Assembly: GCA_012934845.2 (NCBI GenBank)
Contig: WNNJ02000582.1
Coordinates: 62,001 to 126,000, forward strand
DNA length: 64,000 nucleotides
Direction of reading: 5' to 3'
Source: Pomphorhynchus laevis
Taxonomy: Eukaryota; Acanthocephala; Palaeacanthocephala; Echinorhynchida; Pomphorhynchidae
The notes below the pieces were generated by a model. It ran no database searches. It was given only the letters and a program-made list of their open reading frames with translations, and was not told where the DNA came from. Within the stretch, counting starts at the first letter, position 1. Each line of letters begins with the position of its first letter. Both the position numbers and the translations under genes were made by a program. This document shows positions 1 through 42,429 of this stretch, piece after piece.

Positions 1-765
1 CCGATTATAGTATTTTATATTACAAAAACTGTCTACTATACAACTTAACCTATCATAATCGTTTATTAATCTTTGATTTATTGAACAAGTGATTTCTTTA
101 GAAAAACGTCTTATATTTACATAAAGATCTCTTAGCTTATGAACTCTTAAAAGTTGCTTTAATATTTCTATTTGTTCATATATATACTTATTTTATGTCT
201 ATTTTTCTTATTCCTTTCATCACCATGACTTCTTTGTTTGCGTTTAACCGGATTTTTATAATATAGTTGTTTATTATGTATTATACTACTTGTGCCAATT
301 CCTTGTACCACGTCATTCAATCCAAATGGGTACATGGAATTAAGCGTTTTAATTCAAAAATCTTATTTTTCTAATAGTTTTTGATTTAATATTGATATGT
401 TTTCTTCGATAACATGTTCTAAAATAAATAATTTACAGTTTTTGATATCATGTTCTATTAATCTCATATGTTTATGGAATATAGTTTGACTATTATGCTG
501 TATATTATATATGTGTTGCCTAACAAACCTAGTTTTTAACATTTGATATGTTTTTCCTATCTATTGCAATCCACATGTACATTGTATTAGATACACTACA
601 CCTGCGGTATTGCAGTTACAATTATTATTTAAAACATCACAAACTATACAATTGTTTCTGTTACATTTAAAAGATCTAAAATTAAAATCTTTAGTACTTA
701 CGAATATTTTCAATCTGGTTTGAGTGCATGCAACTTTTCAGTCAAAATTTTTTACTTTGCTTTTA
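1..765 (-). mobile_element. Naiad-type Penelope-like element, endonuclease part (copy N1)
   Basis: On the minus strand about 690-400 reads as a GIY-YIG endonuclease with a cysteine-rich lead (CIVC, then NNNCNC) before GVVYLIQC, followed by an IGKT motif. A linker with LNSMYPFGLNDVVQGIG and a basic stretch follows at about 340-200. The copy runs off the left edge, so the reverse transcriptase would be outside. In copy N2 the same linker sits directly upstream of RT sequence. Endonuclease before RT is the permuted order known for Naiad PLEs. Reading frames are broken by stops. It lies in GFAT intron 8 in the gene's own orientation. Family confident, subclass inferred. Confidence 0.75.
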
Positions 766-31486
<30,721 letters not shown>

Positions 31487-31690
31487 AAGTATTAGATCTT
31501 TGTGTCCAAGTGATCTTAAACAATAACTTGTGAATCAAAATTAGCAACAAGAAACAGTCTATTTTTAACGGCCTTTTATGTAATAACAGAACGTGAAAAA
31601 AAGTTTTTAATGCGCGTTTTACTCAATGACGCATTTGTAATATATCAACGGCGGAAAAACAAGAAAGTTGTCAATCAAAAAAATTGCTGT
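31487..31690 (-). promoter_or_regulatory. GFAT 5' leader and probable promoter region
   Basis: Only about 200-270 bp separate the GFAT ATG from the start of LINE copy A, which runs in the opposite direction. The GFAT leader and promoter must lie here or inside the LINE. No TATA box or initiator can be fixed by eye. Confidence 0.35.
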
Positions 31691-31755
31691 ACACTTGTTG
31701 AAATTGTGGTAATCGGATAATTTCCAGTTCGTATAACAAAAGTACGAATCGAAAA

Positions 31756-32962
31756 ATGAGTAAATTTAGCATGTCGGAGCGTTCAAAGAACTCAATGAAA
31801 GCTAATTTTCCTGCCAATTTAATAAACGAGGTAAGTGGAGATTTAGGTTCTCTTGAATATATTCCGAAGGGTGAACTTCCCCAGGTACCAAAATTATCAA
31901 ACCTGGTGATTATCAGACTTTTGGTGCCTCTGGAAAGGCAGAACATGTTCAATGTTTTTATAAGAGGCTTTGCTCATCGATTTAAAAAAAGGATATTGTT
32001 CAATGCGATTAAATATTATGAATCTGAGATTAAAATATCATTCTGCACTCCTGATCTCGCAATGTCGTACGTAGACTACTTTAAAAAAGAGCATTCGGAA
32101 CAAGGTATAATTGCTTCCAAACCAATCCTGGCAACAATAAAGATAAATAATATGCCCACATACATTTCAGAAGAAGATATATCAGCCCTAGAAACTGATT
32201 ACAAAATCTCTAACGTGCGCTTTATAAAAGGGATTAAAGGCTTCCCCATTCCCGTGGCGTTCTGCAATGCCCCGGTTGATGAAGCCCTAAACCTATCGAT
32301 TTCAACATGCAATCCTTTTTGGGGTATAATTTGAGATTTTCAATAATCGAAACCGACTCACTAACGTACCCTCACTGCAACAATTGTCATCAGTGGGGGG
32401 GCATTGGTCCACTGGATGTTCTTTACCACATAAGTGCGGCGTGTGTGGTACAACTGCTATACATCCTGAGAAGTGCGAAAGTAAGCCATTTTGCGCAAAC
32501 TGCGGTGGTGAGCACCCCGCATGGTCAAAAAAATGTAAAATATTTAAGGCGTACCAAAAGAGACACAGGGGTGCAACAGCAAAACCGACTATCTTCTTGG
32601 AAGCTGTCTCGTCTAACAAGAATGACGACAGGATGTCGGACACAGAAATTCTTAAACTTATTGAAATGCAGCATCAGGCATCAATGATTCAACTTGAAAA
32701 ATTGGTCCAAAAATTGGTGGGTCAATTAGCGGAATCCTTCCGTTCTCCTCCTTCTAAGAAGACCAACAATATTAAGAAACCACCAAAATCTAAGAAACGA
32801 AACGGGTCAGCGCTAAGCATAGCCGCTCTGAAGCTTGCTCGGAAGGATTCGATTTGGGCTATGGCTAACGAGGGAAATGAAGATATCGCCCGTGGGCAAG
32901 CGACTCCATTTGTCGTGACGGGAAGCGGTAAAGGCGACTTTTCCGCCTCTAGTTGCGACTAG
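31756..32962 (+). pseudogene. LINE copy A ORF1 (gag-like, zinc knuckles)
   Basis: The frame 31756-32334 gives the N-terminal part (GELPQVPKLSNLVIIRLL, then SEIKISFCTPDLAMSYVDYF). A frame change near 32335-32400 leads into 32384-32962. The second part holds a run of CCHC knuckles (CGVCGTTAIHPEKC; CANCGGEHPAWSKKC; a first one, CNNCHQWG..., is split by the frame change). A basic, lysine-rich tail (PPKSKKRNGS) follows. Such proteins bind the LINE RNA. Confidence 0.8.
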
Positions 32963-32996
32963 GTGGAGGGCGTCCCACTTCGGTAACACTTACGCA

Positions 32997-35458
32997 ATGG
33001 GAAGTAATCAAGGACCTTTTTCACTGAATATCCTTCAGTGGAATTCGGGAGGTGCTTCCGCCCTTAGCCTTCTATCTGGTAGAGATGCAAATGTTATAGT
33101 CCTTCAGGAGACGCGGTCTATCCGTCTCCCCCAGAATATTACTCGATTTATCCCTAAGCACATATACACCCACTTTACTCCTTACATAACCCCCCCCCTC
33201 ACTCCTCTTCATCACAAGGTCTTTTAACCCTAGTAAAAAGCTCCTTAAGATCATCCCTCCTATTAAACTACTCTTGTCCAGCCCTATCTTGTTTAGCTAT
33301 ATCACTTTGTAAGAACGGTAAGCGTATAAGCATAGCCAATGTCTATATTCGGCCAGGAGAAATTCACAAGAACCGTGACCTCCTGGATCAAATATTGGGG
33401 AGCGGTTATGACATGTTACTTGGTGACTTCAACGACAGAACTGGTCGTTGGATTAATGCAGCACACCGCAGAGCAAGGATCGACTATCTTATTCATAAAC
33501 CACCTTCCCCAACCTTTCATTGCTCTACAACAAATTCTCTCCTCGACATATTACTGCTACATAAGATGTGGTTGTTGAAACCCATTTGCACCGAGCAGTC
33601 GCGTCAACAACAGACCACCTCTCATGACCTAATTCGCTGGCGGCTAGAGGACGATACGTTGCTTAGAAGAAGGTTTCACTTTGATCCTATTAGAGTGGAC
33701 TTCTTTCAGGCAGCTATCCAACTCTTCCCCAGAATTGGAATTGAGAGTTTGACCGAATTTAATTCCTACCTCTCATCGCAAGCTACCGCGATCCTTTCGA
33801 CTACCTATAAAGGTCGAATATACAATCCTACGCCAACAAAGCTCAAGGTCCTAGCTAAAATGTTGTACCTTCCCAATCTCTCTGTTTCCGCCAGACATAT
33901 CCTCTCGAATGAATATTGGAGCTCTAGATATAGGCTCCAGCTGAGCAGGGATAGGGCAAGCATTGCTCACCAAAACCCTTCTCAGGCTTCCTTCTGGAAG
34001 ATATTCAAGAAGGAGAGGTTTGTTTGCTGGAAGGATAGAGCCTTGGTTTGGATTAGTAGCATAGGCCTTGACAAAGTTTTAGAGGAGTCACTTTCCTTAC
34101 ATAATTATGGAGCCACTCATTCTCCCCAACCAATCCCGCCTTGGTGTGACTTCAGGAGTAGGGACTTATCTGTTACAGATATCCTTAACTCCTGGGGACC
34201 ACTCCCGGGCACCTCCAAATCCCACGCGCCACTCACCACTCGTGTCTGTCAGCTTTTGACATACAGTCAGAGAAAGGAGGTCGCCATCACAATGCTATTA
34301 GCCTCCCCGTCTGACATAGCGGAAATCAACATCAGCCGTCGAGTTTTTTTACCTAAAAAGAGATTAATCACTTGTCCTAAAGATCTGCGGCCCATCTCGA
34401 TTCAAAACGCCATCATATCCATCTACGAGAAAGCGCTTGCGCGTAGAATCCGCGTTCATTTATGTAGGCGTAATTTAATCCCACCGAGTTTTCATGGGTT
34501 TGTCAAAGGGCGCTCGGTCCATTCAGCAATTGGTGAAGTGCATCAGTTTTGTCAGGATAATAGTCATCAGCTTGCTGTGGCTGTTTTTCTTGATTTTTCA
34601 GCTGCATTTGACCGGATCTCCATTCCCTTCGTTATCTCCTCTCTCAGGTCCCTCGGGTTGCCTGCGAGAATTGTTAACAGGGTGGAGATATTGTTGTACA
34701 CCAAGCGGTTCTACTATGAAGACGACCCTGATGCGCGTCAGTTCTACCCTATTACAGGTGTACCTCAAGGATCCCCACTTTCTCCTATCTTATATCTTGC
34801 TGCATCCATTGTACTATTAAAGAATTTTAAACGTGATCAACATCTATTGGTATATGCTGATGATACAACAGCCTTGTTCTCTGGACGCAGGTGCAAAGAT
34901 GTAATCTCTGACATCAGCCGTTTCTTTTTAAGATTAAAAGATCAGTTGCCCCCATCCAATCTTATTTTAAACTCCTCTAAATCACAGATGGTTGTCTTTA
35001 ATGGCGTTCCTGCCACCAAAAAGAAACTTAAGAGACTAGCACTCTCTACACTCTCCTCCATTTTGCAGCATCAACCACTCCCCATCTTCACGAGTCGAGT
35101 AAAATATCTGGGGTTCACCGTTACGGTGAATTGGTCGGCGAAAGCTGACCTGGATAGACTTAAACGTATCCTGAAGAAAGCTAGGTGGGCTCTGAAACGG
35201 GCCCAGCATCTGTCATTGAATGGGATAACCCAAGTGCGCCTCTGGGGTACTTGGGCTATCTCGGGATTAGTCTTCTTCTCACGAGGACGTCCCCCAGAAC
35301 AAAGACTAAGGTTTCTCAAGCTCCTCATCTCGAGATTACCAACCATAGTCCGCCTTGACTGGACTCTTAGGTGTGTGAGAGACCCCGAATGGTTCAGTAA
35401 GAGGGCGGCGCGCTGGTGCGGCCGAGGGGCTCAGATCCCTCTGGACCTGAGGCCGTGA
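32997..35458 (+). pseudogene. LINE copy A ORF2 (endonuclease + reverse transcriptase)
   Basis: Endonuclease start LNILQWNSGGASALS and VIVLQETRS (33020-33120). A frame change near 33225-33400 follows, then LLGDFNDRTGRWINAAHRRA (33416-33475). A long open frame of 687 codons (33395-35458) carries the RT: RPISIQNAIISIYEKAL at 34390-34440, FHGFVKGRSVHSAIGEV at 34490-34540, VFLDFSAAFDRI at 34585-34620, GVPQGSPLSPILYL at 34758-34800, YADDTTALFSG at 34854-34886 with both catalytic aspartates. It ends in PLDLRP. This RT could have been active recently. Confidence 0.9.
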
Positions 35459-35832
35459 ATATAAGTTGAAGATTTCAAAATACACGTCGTGAACAGTTTC
35501 TATTTTAAGTTGTCTTTTGCATGTTTTTGTTTCTTAAGTTTTTATCAGTTATATAGTTATTAATAAAACCCTTACTTACTTAGTTAGTATGTTTCCAAAG
35601 CAATGCCTTTTTCTTAACCACAAAAAATTTATGTCAGTGGCAATTATCGGTGGATTAAAGCTCTTAATGGAAACAATTATTTCTGCTACAGATAAAAAGG
35701 TAAGTGGTGTTTCTTCTCAGTTTTCGGTCTCGAGCACGGAGGGAGAACTACCTCCTGTGCCAAAATGGGAAAACCTTGTTATAGTGAAACTTCTACAACC
35801 TTTCGAAAAACAGAACCTGTTTAATAAGTTCC

Positions 35833-36549
35833 TCGACCTCCCTCGTATCACTTCTCAATAATTTACATCCTTCCATCAAAATCATTTCCAGCAACATTTC
35901 CGATCAACTGATTCAACACTCCATTCCTGCCACTCATGCCCCAACCTATCTTAATTCTCCTTACTCTACCTCCCACGTAACACTTCCAAATAATTTACAT
36001 CCTTCATTTAAAATCATATCCAGTCACATCTCTGATCAACCGATTCGACACCCCGCTCCTGTCACACTTGCTCCAACCAATATTAATTCTCTATCAAGCA
36101 CCCCTGTTATTTCCACTTCTTTCTGCTCATCTGCATCGACTGCTACAAGCTCTATCCGTCCACCACTTCCACTAAATCGTTTTGCTTCGCGCGATCGCTG
36201 TATAATCACATCAAACTTAAAGCTTTCCGAATCTGCTTCTCTACAATCTCGCCTCGATGATGATGTATCTGCTTTCAGGTCTATCCTAGCAACAATTCTT
36301 CCTGATGATAACCCATCCGTCTTCAATAAAATCGCTCATGTATCCTTTATTCGTTTAAACAAATCCACTAAATCCAATCATCTCAGTCCTCCACTCTTAA
36401 AAATCGTTTTCCGACATAGTTCACATGCCTCTTCGGTACTCTCCCAACATTTTAAACTTCTTACCACTTCATCTACTTGCCGTATCTTTCCTGACCGCTC
36501 CCTTTCTGATATTGCCCAGCTCAATTTAGCTCGCATTGAGAAACATTGA
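35833..36549 (+). CDS. CR1-like LINE ORF1, open but without a start codon
   Basis: A 238-codon frame open from the insertion edge to TGA at 36547. It has no internal ATG near its start, so it is 5'-truncated. Residues about 5-90 contain a duplicated ~42-residue unit (NNLHPSIKIISSNISDQ and NNLHPSFKIISSHISDQ). The C-terminal half (PPLLKIVFRHSSHASSVL, then RIFPDRSLSDIAQLNLARIE) resembles the RRM-like/C-terminal RNA-binding region of LINE ORF1 proteins (inference). Confidence 0.7.
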   Translation, partial: STSLVSLLNNLHPSIKIISSNISDQLIQHSIPATHAPTYLNSPYSTSHVTLPNNLHPSFKIISSHISDQPIRHPAPVTLAPTNINSLSSTPVISTSFCSSASTATSSIRPPLPLNRFASRDRCIITSNLKLSESASLQSRLDDDVSAFRSILATILPDDNPSVFNKIAHVSFIRLNKSTKSNHLSPPLLKIVFRHSSHASSVLSQHFKLLTTSSTCRIFPDRSLSDIAQLNLARIEKH

Positions 36550-36632
36550 CGTGAAACAAACGACGAGTCATCCTTATCTATACGTCAAATCAACGGAAAT
36601 TTTCACGTTGTACACACAAGGCCGAAAATTCG

Positions 36633-39540
36633 ATGGCGTCCCATCTCTACTCCTTATCTTCTTTGTTAGTCGATCTCGCTCCTAAGCGTACTTTTCGTCT
36701 TAGTCTATTCAACACTCGCTCCATTCTTCATAAAGCTGATCTGCTCCTTGATATCTTCGATCAATTATCTATCGATATTCTCTGCATTACCGAATCATGG
36801 TACTCTGACTCTGACGATTTTGCTATTCGTCGTCTATGTAGCTCTAGCTGTTCTCTAGTTGAATCAGCACGTTCAATTGTCTTTTTTACATCTACTGCTT
36901 CTAACCATGTCTGTATTGTTGCCATTGCTCGCCACCCAATGTCTTTACGTAAAATCAACGTAACATCCGTTACACTTCGTTCAAATTACTCATATGCAGA
37001 TTATCAACTTCTTTCCCTCTGGAACTTGTGATTGTATACAGCCCAGGTTCAGTTGCCCCATCACGTATCTTCTTTAACGACCTTGCAGATCTAATGTATC
37101 ACTGTTCATTGTCTTATACTCCTTCTTTTGTTCTCGGTGACTTTAACATTCGTCTTGATCGCCCGTCCGACTCTGACTCTATAACTTTAACTAATCTTTT
37201 TTTCTGATTTTAACTATAAATTACTTTTAACAAGCCCAACTCATATTCTCGGCGGTGCTCTCGACATCATTGCTGTTCCTAACTGATTCAATGACTATAC
37301 CTCTTTGTCAATTGCTGATCCTGGTTTGTCCGATCATTTCCGTGTCATTCTTACTCTTACTCGTCCCCATCCTCCTTCTCCGCCTTTACCATTATCAACA
37401 CCAAGTCGACCCTGGAAGCTTCTCGATATCCCTATTCTCTGCAAGCCTTACTCAATTCTTCACTCTTTTCACTTCCTCTTAACTATCTCTCTCCCGATGA
37501 TCTCTGCATTCTGTTTGATTCTGAACTTACGTCGATCCTCAATAACCTTCTGCTTAGTCGACTTCGACGTTCCCGGCGCTTGCGCCATGCTCACTGGTTT
37601 GATTCTGACTGTAGTCTTTCTAAGCGTCGACTCCGTCACTCTTTTCGTATGTATAATCGATTTCTTAAACGTTCTCCCAACTCACTCCCTCCAAATCTTC
37701 GTGATTCCTACTTTTCTCAACGCCGTTCACATCTCATTCTTATACGTACTACACGTACTCTCTTTTGGCGAAATCAACTTGAGTCATCTTCCAACTCTAA
37801 ATCTCATTGGAAAATCTTAAACTCAATTCTTTCACGACCATCAACCCCTTGTAATATAAATCCTGATGAATTATCTTCTTATCTACAAACTGAGCTATCT
37901 AATTTACTTTCCCTACTACCCATAGCCCCTTGTACACACTATTCTCTTTAAATACTTCCCTCCAAGAACTATTCCACCTTCTTTCCGTTTCGTCCGATGA
38001 AGTTTCTTCGGTTCTGCTCTCATTACCTAATAAAACCTCTCCTTCTGACCCAATTCCCACTCACTTGCTTAAAAATATCTGCTCCTCTATCTTACCCTTC
38101 CTAACCACATTGTTCAACTCGTCCATCCGTAGCCGTACATTTCCTTCCATCTGGAAATGCGCCACTGTTCGTCCTCTCATCAAAAAGCAATCTCTCGACT
38201 CCTCACTACCATCTTCGTATCGTCTAATTTCACTTCTCCCAACCCTCTCTAAACTCCTTGAGCGTCTCGTTCCTAAGCAAGTTAATACACATCTCTTTTA
38301 CTCTAACGTATTTCCTCCCTTCCAAGCCACTTTTCGCCCTAATTACTCTACCGAAATTGCATGTCTTAAAGTTTATAACGACTTACTCATATCGAGCGAT
38401 CATAAATTAGCTAGTGTTATAGTTTCTGTTGATCTATCGTCCGCTTTTGACATCGTCGATCACTCGATTCTTCTCAATCGCCTTCGTCATGATTATGGTT
38501 TCTCTTTACCCACTGTATCATGGTTTTCTTCATAACTATCAAACCGTACATGTCGCGTCTATTCTAACTCTTCTCTCTCCTATCCTTTGTCCATCCCGTC
38601 AGGTGTTCCACAAGGCTCCGTATTCGGCCCTATGTTTTCTCTCTTCTTCTCGGTGACTTGCCTTCGATTTCTCATACATTTTACTTCCATGTTGTGCAAT
38701 ATGCTGATGACATTCTCATCTATGCTCATCCACCTGCTTATCATATTCATGATCTTAGTGTTTCTTCTTCCAACTATCTTGCCGCAATTTACAATCATAT
38801 TTATTCCCTTCGCCTTACTCTGAATCCTGATAAATCCAAAATTATGTAGATCCTACATCGACGCCTCGGCTTAAATCTCCCCTGCGTATCATTAACTTCT
38901 ACAATTCATCCTATCGATAATAATCTCGTTTTCCTAGGCTTCCATTTCGACAACCGACATTCACTTAAAAGTTTGTTCGTAATAAACTACGCTCCTCTAC
39001 CTTGATACTCCGCAACCTCCGTCAAGTTCGTAAATTGATCGATTTCCCTTCTTGTATGACTCTCATATCTTCTCTACTTTTTTCTAGACTCGATTATTGT
39101 CTTAGTCTATTTTCCAACTCACCTAAATCCACTCTTCTTCCCCTACAACGCATCGTCAACGCAGCCGTCCGAATTCTCCTCCGTCTTCGTCGTTTTAATC
39201 ATACATCCTACCATTTTGCTTCTCCCGATTTGCCTACAATTTATTATCGTGTTCAAATTCGTATTCTTATCGTTGCTTTCCGTCTTGTAACTTTTCATAC
39301 CCCGTCATTTCTCAACCTTCCTTTTCTTGATAATTCTCGTCCTGTTTACTAATCCTTGCGTTCCTGTAATTCCATTCTCTTACATGTCCCAAACTACTCT
39401 ACCTCCTTTAAACTCCGCTCCTTCCTGGTGAATTCTCCTCTATCGTGGAACCATCTGCTCATTCATATACGCCATTCGACTTCCCTGCCGTGCTTCAAAC
39501 GACAAATCCGATCCCATTTAAACAATTTATCTGCTTGACT
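36633..39540 (+). pseudogene. CR1-like LINE copy 1 ORF2
   Basis: Begins MASHLYSLSSLLVDLAPKRT 83 bases after the ORF1 stop. The endonuclease covers about 36700-37250, the RT about 37990-38850 with the catalytic YADD at about 38700, and a C-terminal part to 39540 with RSFLVNSPLSWNHL and RHSTSLPCFKRQIRSHL. At least six frame changes or stops. Confidence 0.82.
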
Positions 39541-42429
39541 TTTTCATTTTTGTTTGTGGACTTGTATGCGCGCAGCTTGTACGCATTTGCCACATTAAAT
39601 AAATTTGTATTATTAAGAGCGTTCACTGTTGCTTACAAAACTAGAATTTTATTTTAGATGTAAGGGCTCTAGAATCTACTTATAAAGTACATAATATACG
39701 TTCTATCACGGGCAGAAACAGCCTACCATTACCAATTGCATTTTGCTCAACGTCGGTTGACCAGGGTGAATGTCTATCAAACAGTAAATGTAACCCCTTT
39801 CTGGGGCAGAATTTGTCATTCACACTTATAGACTCCGATCACCTGACGTACCCTCATTGTAATGGATGTCATCAATGGGGGCATTTGGCTTCTAATTGCG
39901 AGCAGACCCGTACATTGGGGTCTGCGGGTCATCTGATGTTCATTCAGAGAAGTGTGTATTGCCTCCCCATTGTTCTAACCGCGGCGGTGTAATCCTTATT
40001 GGTCCAGAAAATGAAGCTACTTTAAAGACTAGAAGAAACGGCATTGTGGATCACTCTGCAAGAAGGCCAACTTCACTGATGCCTGCTCGACCAACAGATC
40101 TACCGATAGTACAATAACAAACTCAGATATCACTAAGCTTATAGATGCTAGGCACAAGGAAAATATGAACGAGTTGCGAACTTTAACACAATACCTTGTG
40201 GCTAAATTTGAGCAGTTACGTTCTCCTAAAACGACGAGTATTACAACGTACACAAAGAAAGCCCCGTCTTCAAAAAAAACGAAATGCTTCTAAACAGAGT
40301 CTGAATTCGTTAAAGTTGGCCAAGAAGGATCATGGCTGAGAAGTAGCGACAGCCTCCTTGGGAAATTAAGATAAAGCCGGTGGGCGAATGACTTCTAGTT
40401 TGACCGGTTGTGAGAAGGGCAGCCTTCCCACCTCTGATCTGGGCTAGAGGGGGCATCCCACTCCAGCTGACGTAACACAATGGGAAGTAATCAAGAGTCT
40501 TTTTTACTGAATATCCTTTAGTGGAATGCGGGAGGTGCTTCTGCCCTTAGCCTTCTATCTGGTAGAAACGCAGATGTTATAGTCCTTCAGAAGACGCAGT
40601 CTATCCGTCTCCACCGGATATTACTCGATTTATCACTAAGCACATTTATACTCAATTTACTCTGTGCATAACCCCTCCTCACTCCTCTTCATCTCGAGTT
40701 ATTTTAACCCTAGTTAAATGCTCCTTAAGATCATCCCTCCTTTAAAACTATTCTTGTCCAGCCCTGTCTTGTTTAGTTATATTACTTTGTAAGAACGGTA
40801 AACGTATCAGTATAGCCTATATATCAGGTCAGGAGAAATTCACAAGAACCGTGAGCTCCTGGATCGTATTTTGGGGAGTGGCTATGACATGTTACTCGGT
40901 GACTTCAACGACAAAACTGTTCGTTGGATTGATGCAGGCATCCGCATAGCTAGGAACGACTACCTTATTTACAAACCACCGTCATCCACCTTTCATTGCT
41001 CAACAACAATTCTCTCCTCGACATTTTACTGCTTTATAATATGTGGTTGTTGAAACCCATCGGCATTGAGCAGTGGCGTCAACAACTGTCTACCTCTCAC
41101 GATCTGATTCGCTAGAGTATTGAGGAAAATACGTTGCTTAGAAGGAGGTTTCACTTTAATCCAATCAGAGTTGCCTTCTTTCAGGCGACTATCCAACTCT
41201 TTTCCAGAATTAGTAATGAGAGTTTGACCAAATTTAAAGACTACCTCTCTTCGCAAGCTACGGCGGTCCTCTCGACTACCTATAGAAGTCGTATATACAA
41301 TATCACTCCAACAAAACTCAAGGTCCTAGCTAAAATACTACACCTTCCTAAACTCTCTGTTACCGCCAGGTAGGTCCTCTCGAATGAATACTGGAGCACT
41401 GGATATAGGTTCCAGCTGAGCAGGGATAGGGCTAGCATTGCTCACCTTAACCCTTCTCAGTTTTCCTTTTGAAAGATATTCAAGATGGCGAAGTTTGTCT
41501 GTTGGAACAATAGAGCATTAGGTTGGATTGGTAGTATAGGTCTCCATATACGAAAAAGCGCTTGCGCGAAAAATCCGCAACGATCTAAGTAGGCGCAATT
41601 TAATCCCACAGATTTTCATTGGTACGTAAAAGATCGCTTGGTACATTCAGCATTAGGTGAAGTGCATCATTTTAGTCGGGAGATTAGTCATCAACTTGCT
41701 GTGGGTGCTTTAAGGACTTTTCAGCTGCATTTGACCGTATATCCATACCTTTCGTTATCTCCTCTCTTAGGTATATCCAGTTGCCTGCGAGAAGTGTTAA
41801 CAGGGTGGAGATTTTGTTGTACACCAAGCGATTATTCTATAAAGACGACCTTGATGCGCGTCAGTTCTACCCTATTACGGGTGTTCCTCAAGGATCCCCA
41901 CTTTCTCCAATCTTGTATCTTGCTGCATCGATTGTACTCTATAGAAAATTTAAACGCGATCTACATCTGGTGGTATACGCTGATGATACCACAACCCTGT
42001 TTTCTGGGTTGTGGTATCATCAGCGGGTGGGCCCTGATACAGGCTCAGCATCTGTCATCGAATGAACAACCCAAGTCCGTCTCTGGGGTACTTGGGCTAT
42101 CTCAGGATTAGTCTTCATTTCCAGAGGACGTCCCCAGAGCAAAGACTAAGGTTTCTCAAGCTCCTCATCTCGCGATTACCAAACATAGTCCGCCTCGATT
42201 GGATTCTTTGGGGGGAGGGTGAAGGACCACAGGTGGGTCAATCGGTGGGCGGAGGGTTGAACTGGCTGGAAGGCTCAGATCCCGCTGAACCTGAGGCGTT
42301 TATATATATATATATATGGAGACTAAAACTTGATCTCTTTTTTGACTTCATGACCTAAGTGTTTTTCTTGTATTTTTAACTTTATAGATTTTTATCGGTT
42401 ATATAGTTTATTAAGAAAATCTTTATTTA

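Larger units (their letters stand above)
31690..35585 (+). mobile_element. Array LINE copy A (gag, endonuclease, RT)
   Basis: First of four head-to-tail copies of one non-LTR family. It has a gag-like ORF1 with zinc knuckles (31756-32962) and an ORF2 with endonuclease and RT (32997-35458), then a 3' untranslated part ending about cccttacttacttagttagt. The gag-plus-apurinic-endonuclease layout is that of the I/Jockey/R1 group; the exact clade is not assigned. It is nearly full length and the least damaged copy, broken about three times. Confidence 0.88.
35832..39605 (+). mobile_element. CR1-like LINE copy 1, inserted in array LINE copy B
   Basis: ORF1 (35833-36549) and ORF2 (36633-39540) of a second non-LTR family, CT-rich on this strand. 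ORF2 shows an endonuclease (FNTRSILHKADLLLDIF, ILCITESWYS, VLGDFNIRLD) and RT (RLISLLPTLSKLLERLV, SVDLSSAFDIVDHSILL, PSGVPQGSVFGP, QYADDILIYAHP). RT and flanks are CR1/L2/Rex1-like. The 3' end is near catttgccacattaaataaat, shared with copy 2. 5'-truncated; ORF2 is broken many times. Confidence 0.87.
35586..42425 (+). mobile_element. Array LINE copy B, split by a CR1-like LINE
   Basis: The ORF1 start at 35589-35830 (GELPPVPKWENLVIVKLLQP) breaks off where the CR1-like LINE begins. It resumes at about 39655 with the gag middle (NPFWGQNLSF, then CNGCHQWGHLASNC). ORF2 starts at 40483 and includes LLGDFNDKTVRWIDAG (40893-40940) and GVPQGSPLSPILYL (41881-41922). Internal deletions and many stops follow, and it ends in a (TA)n stretch at 42301-42317. 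About 200 bp of gag is missing at the insertion point. Confidence 0.85.

Noticed and set aside
31671-31952. Other long frames antisense to LINE and GFAT sequence
   Set aside because: They overlap better-supported coding on the other strand and carry no motif of their own.
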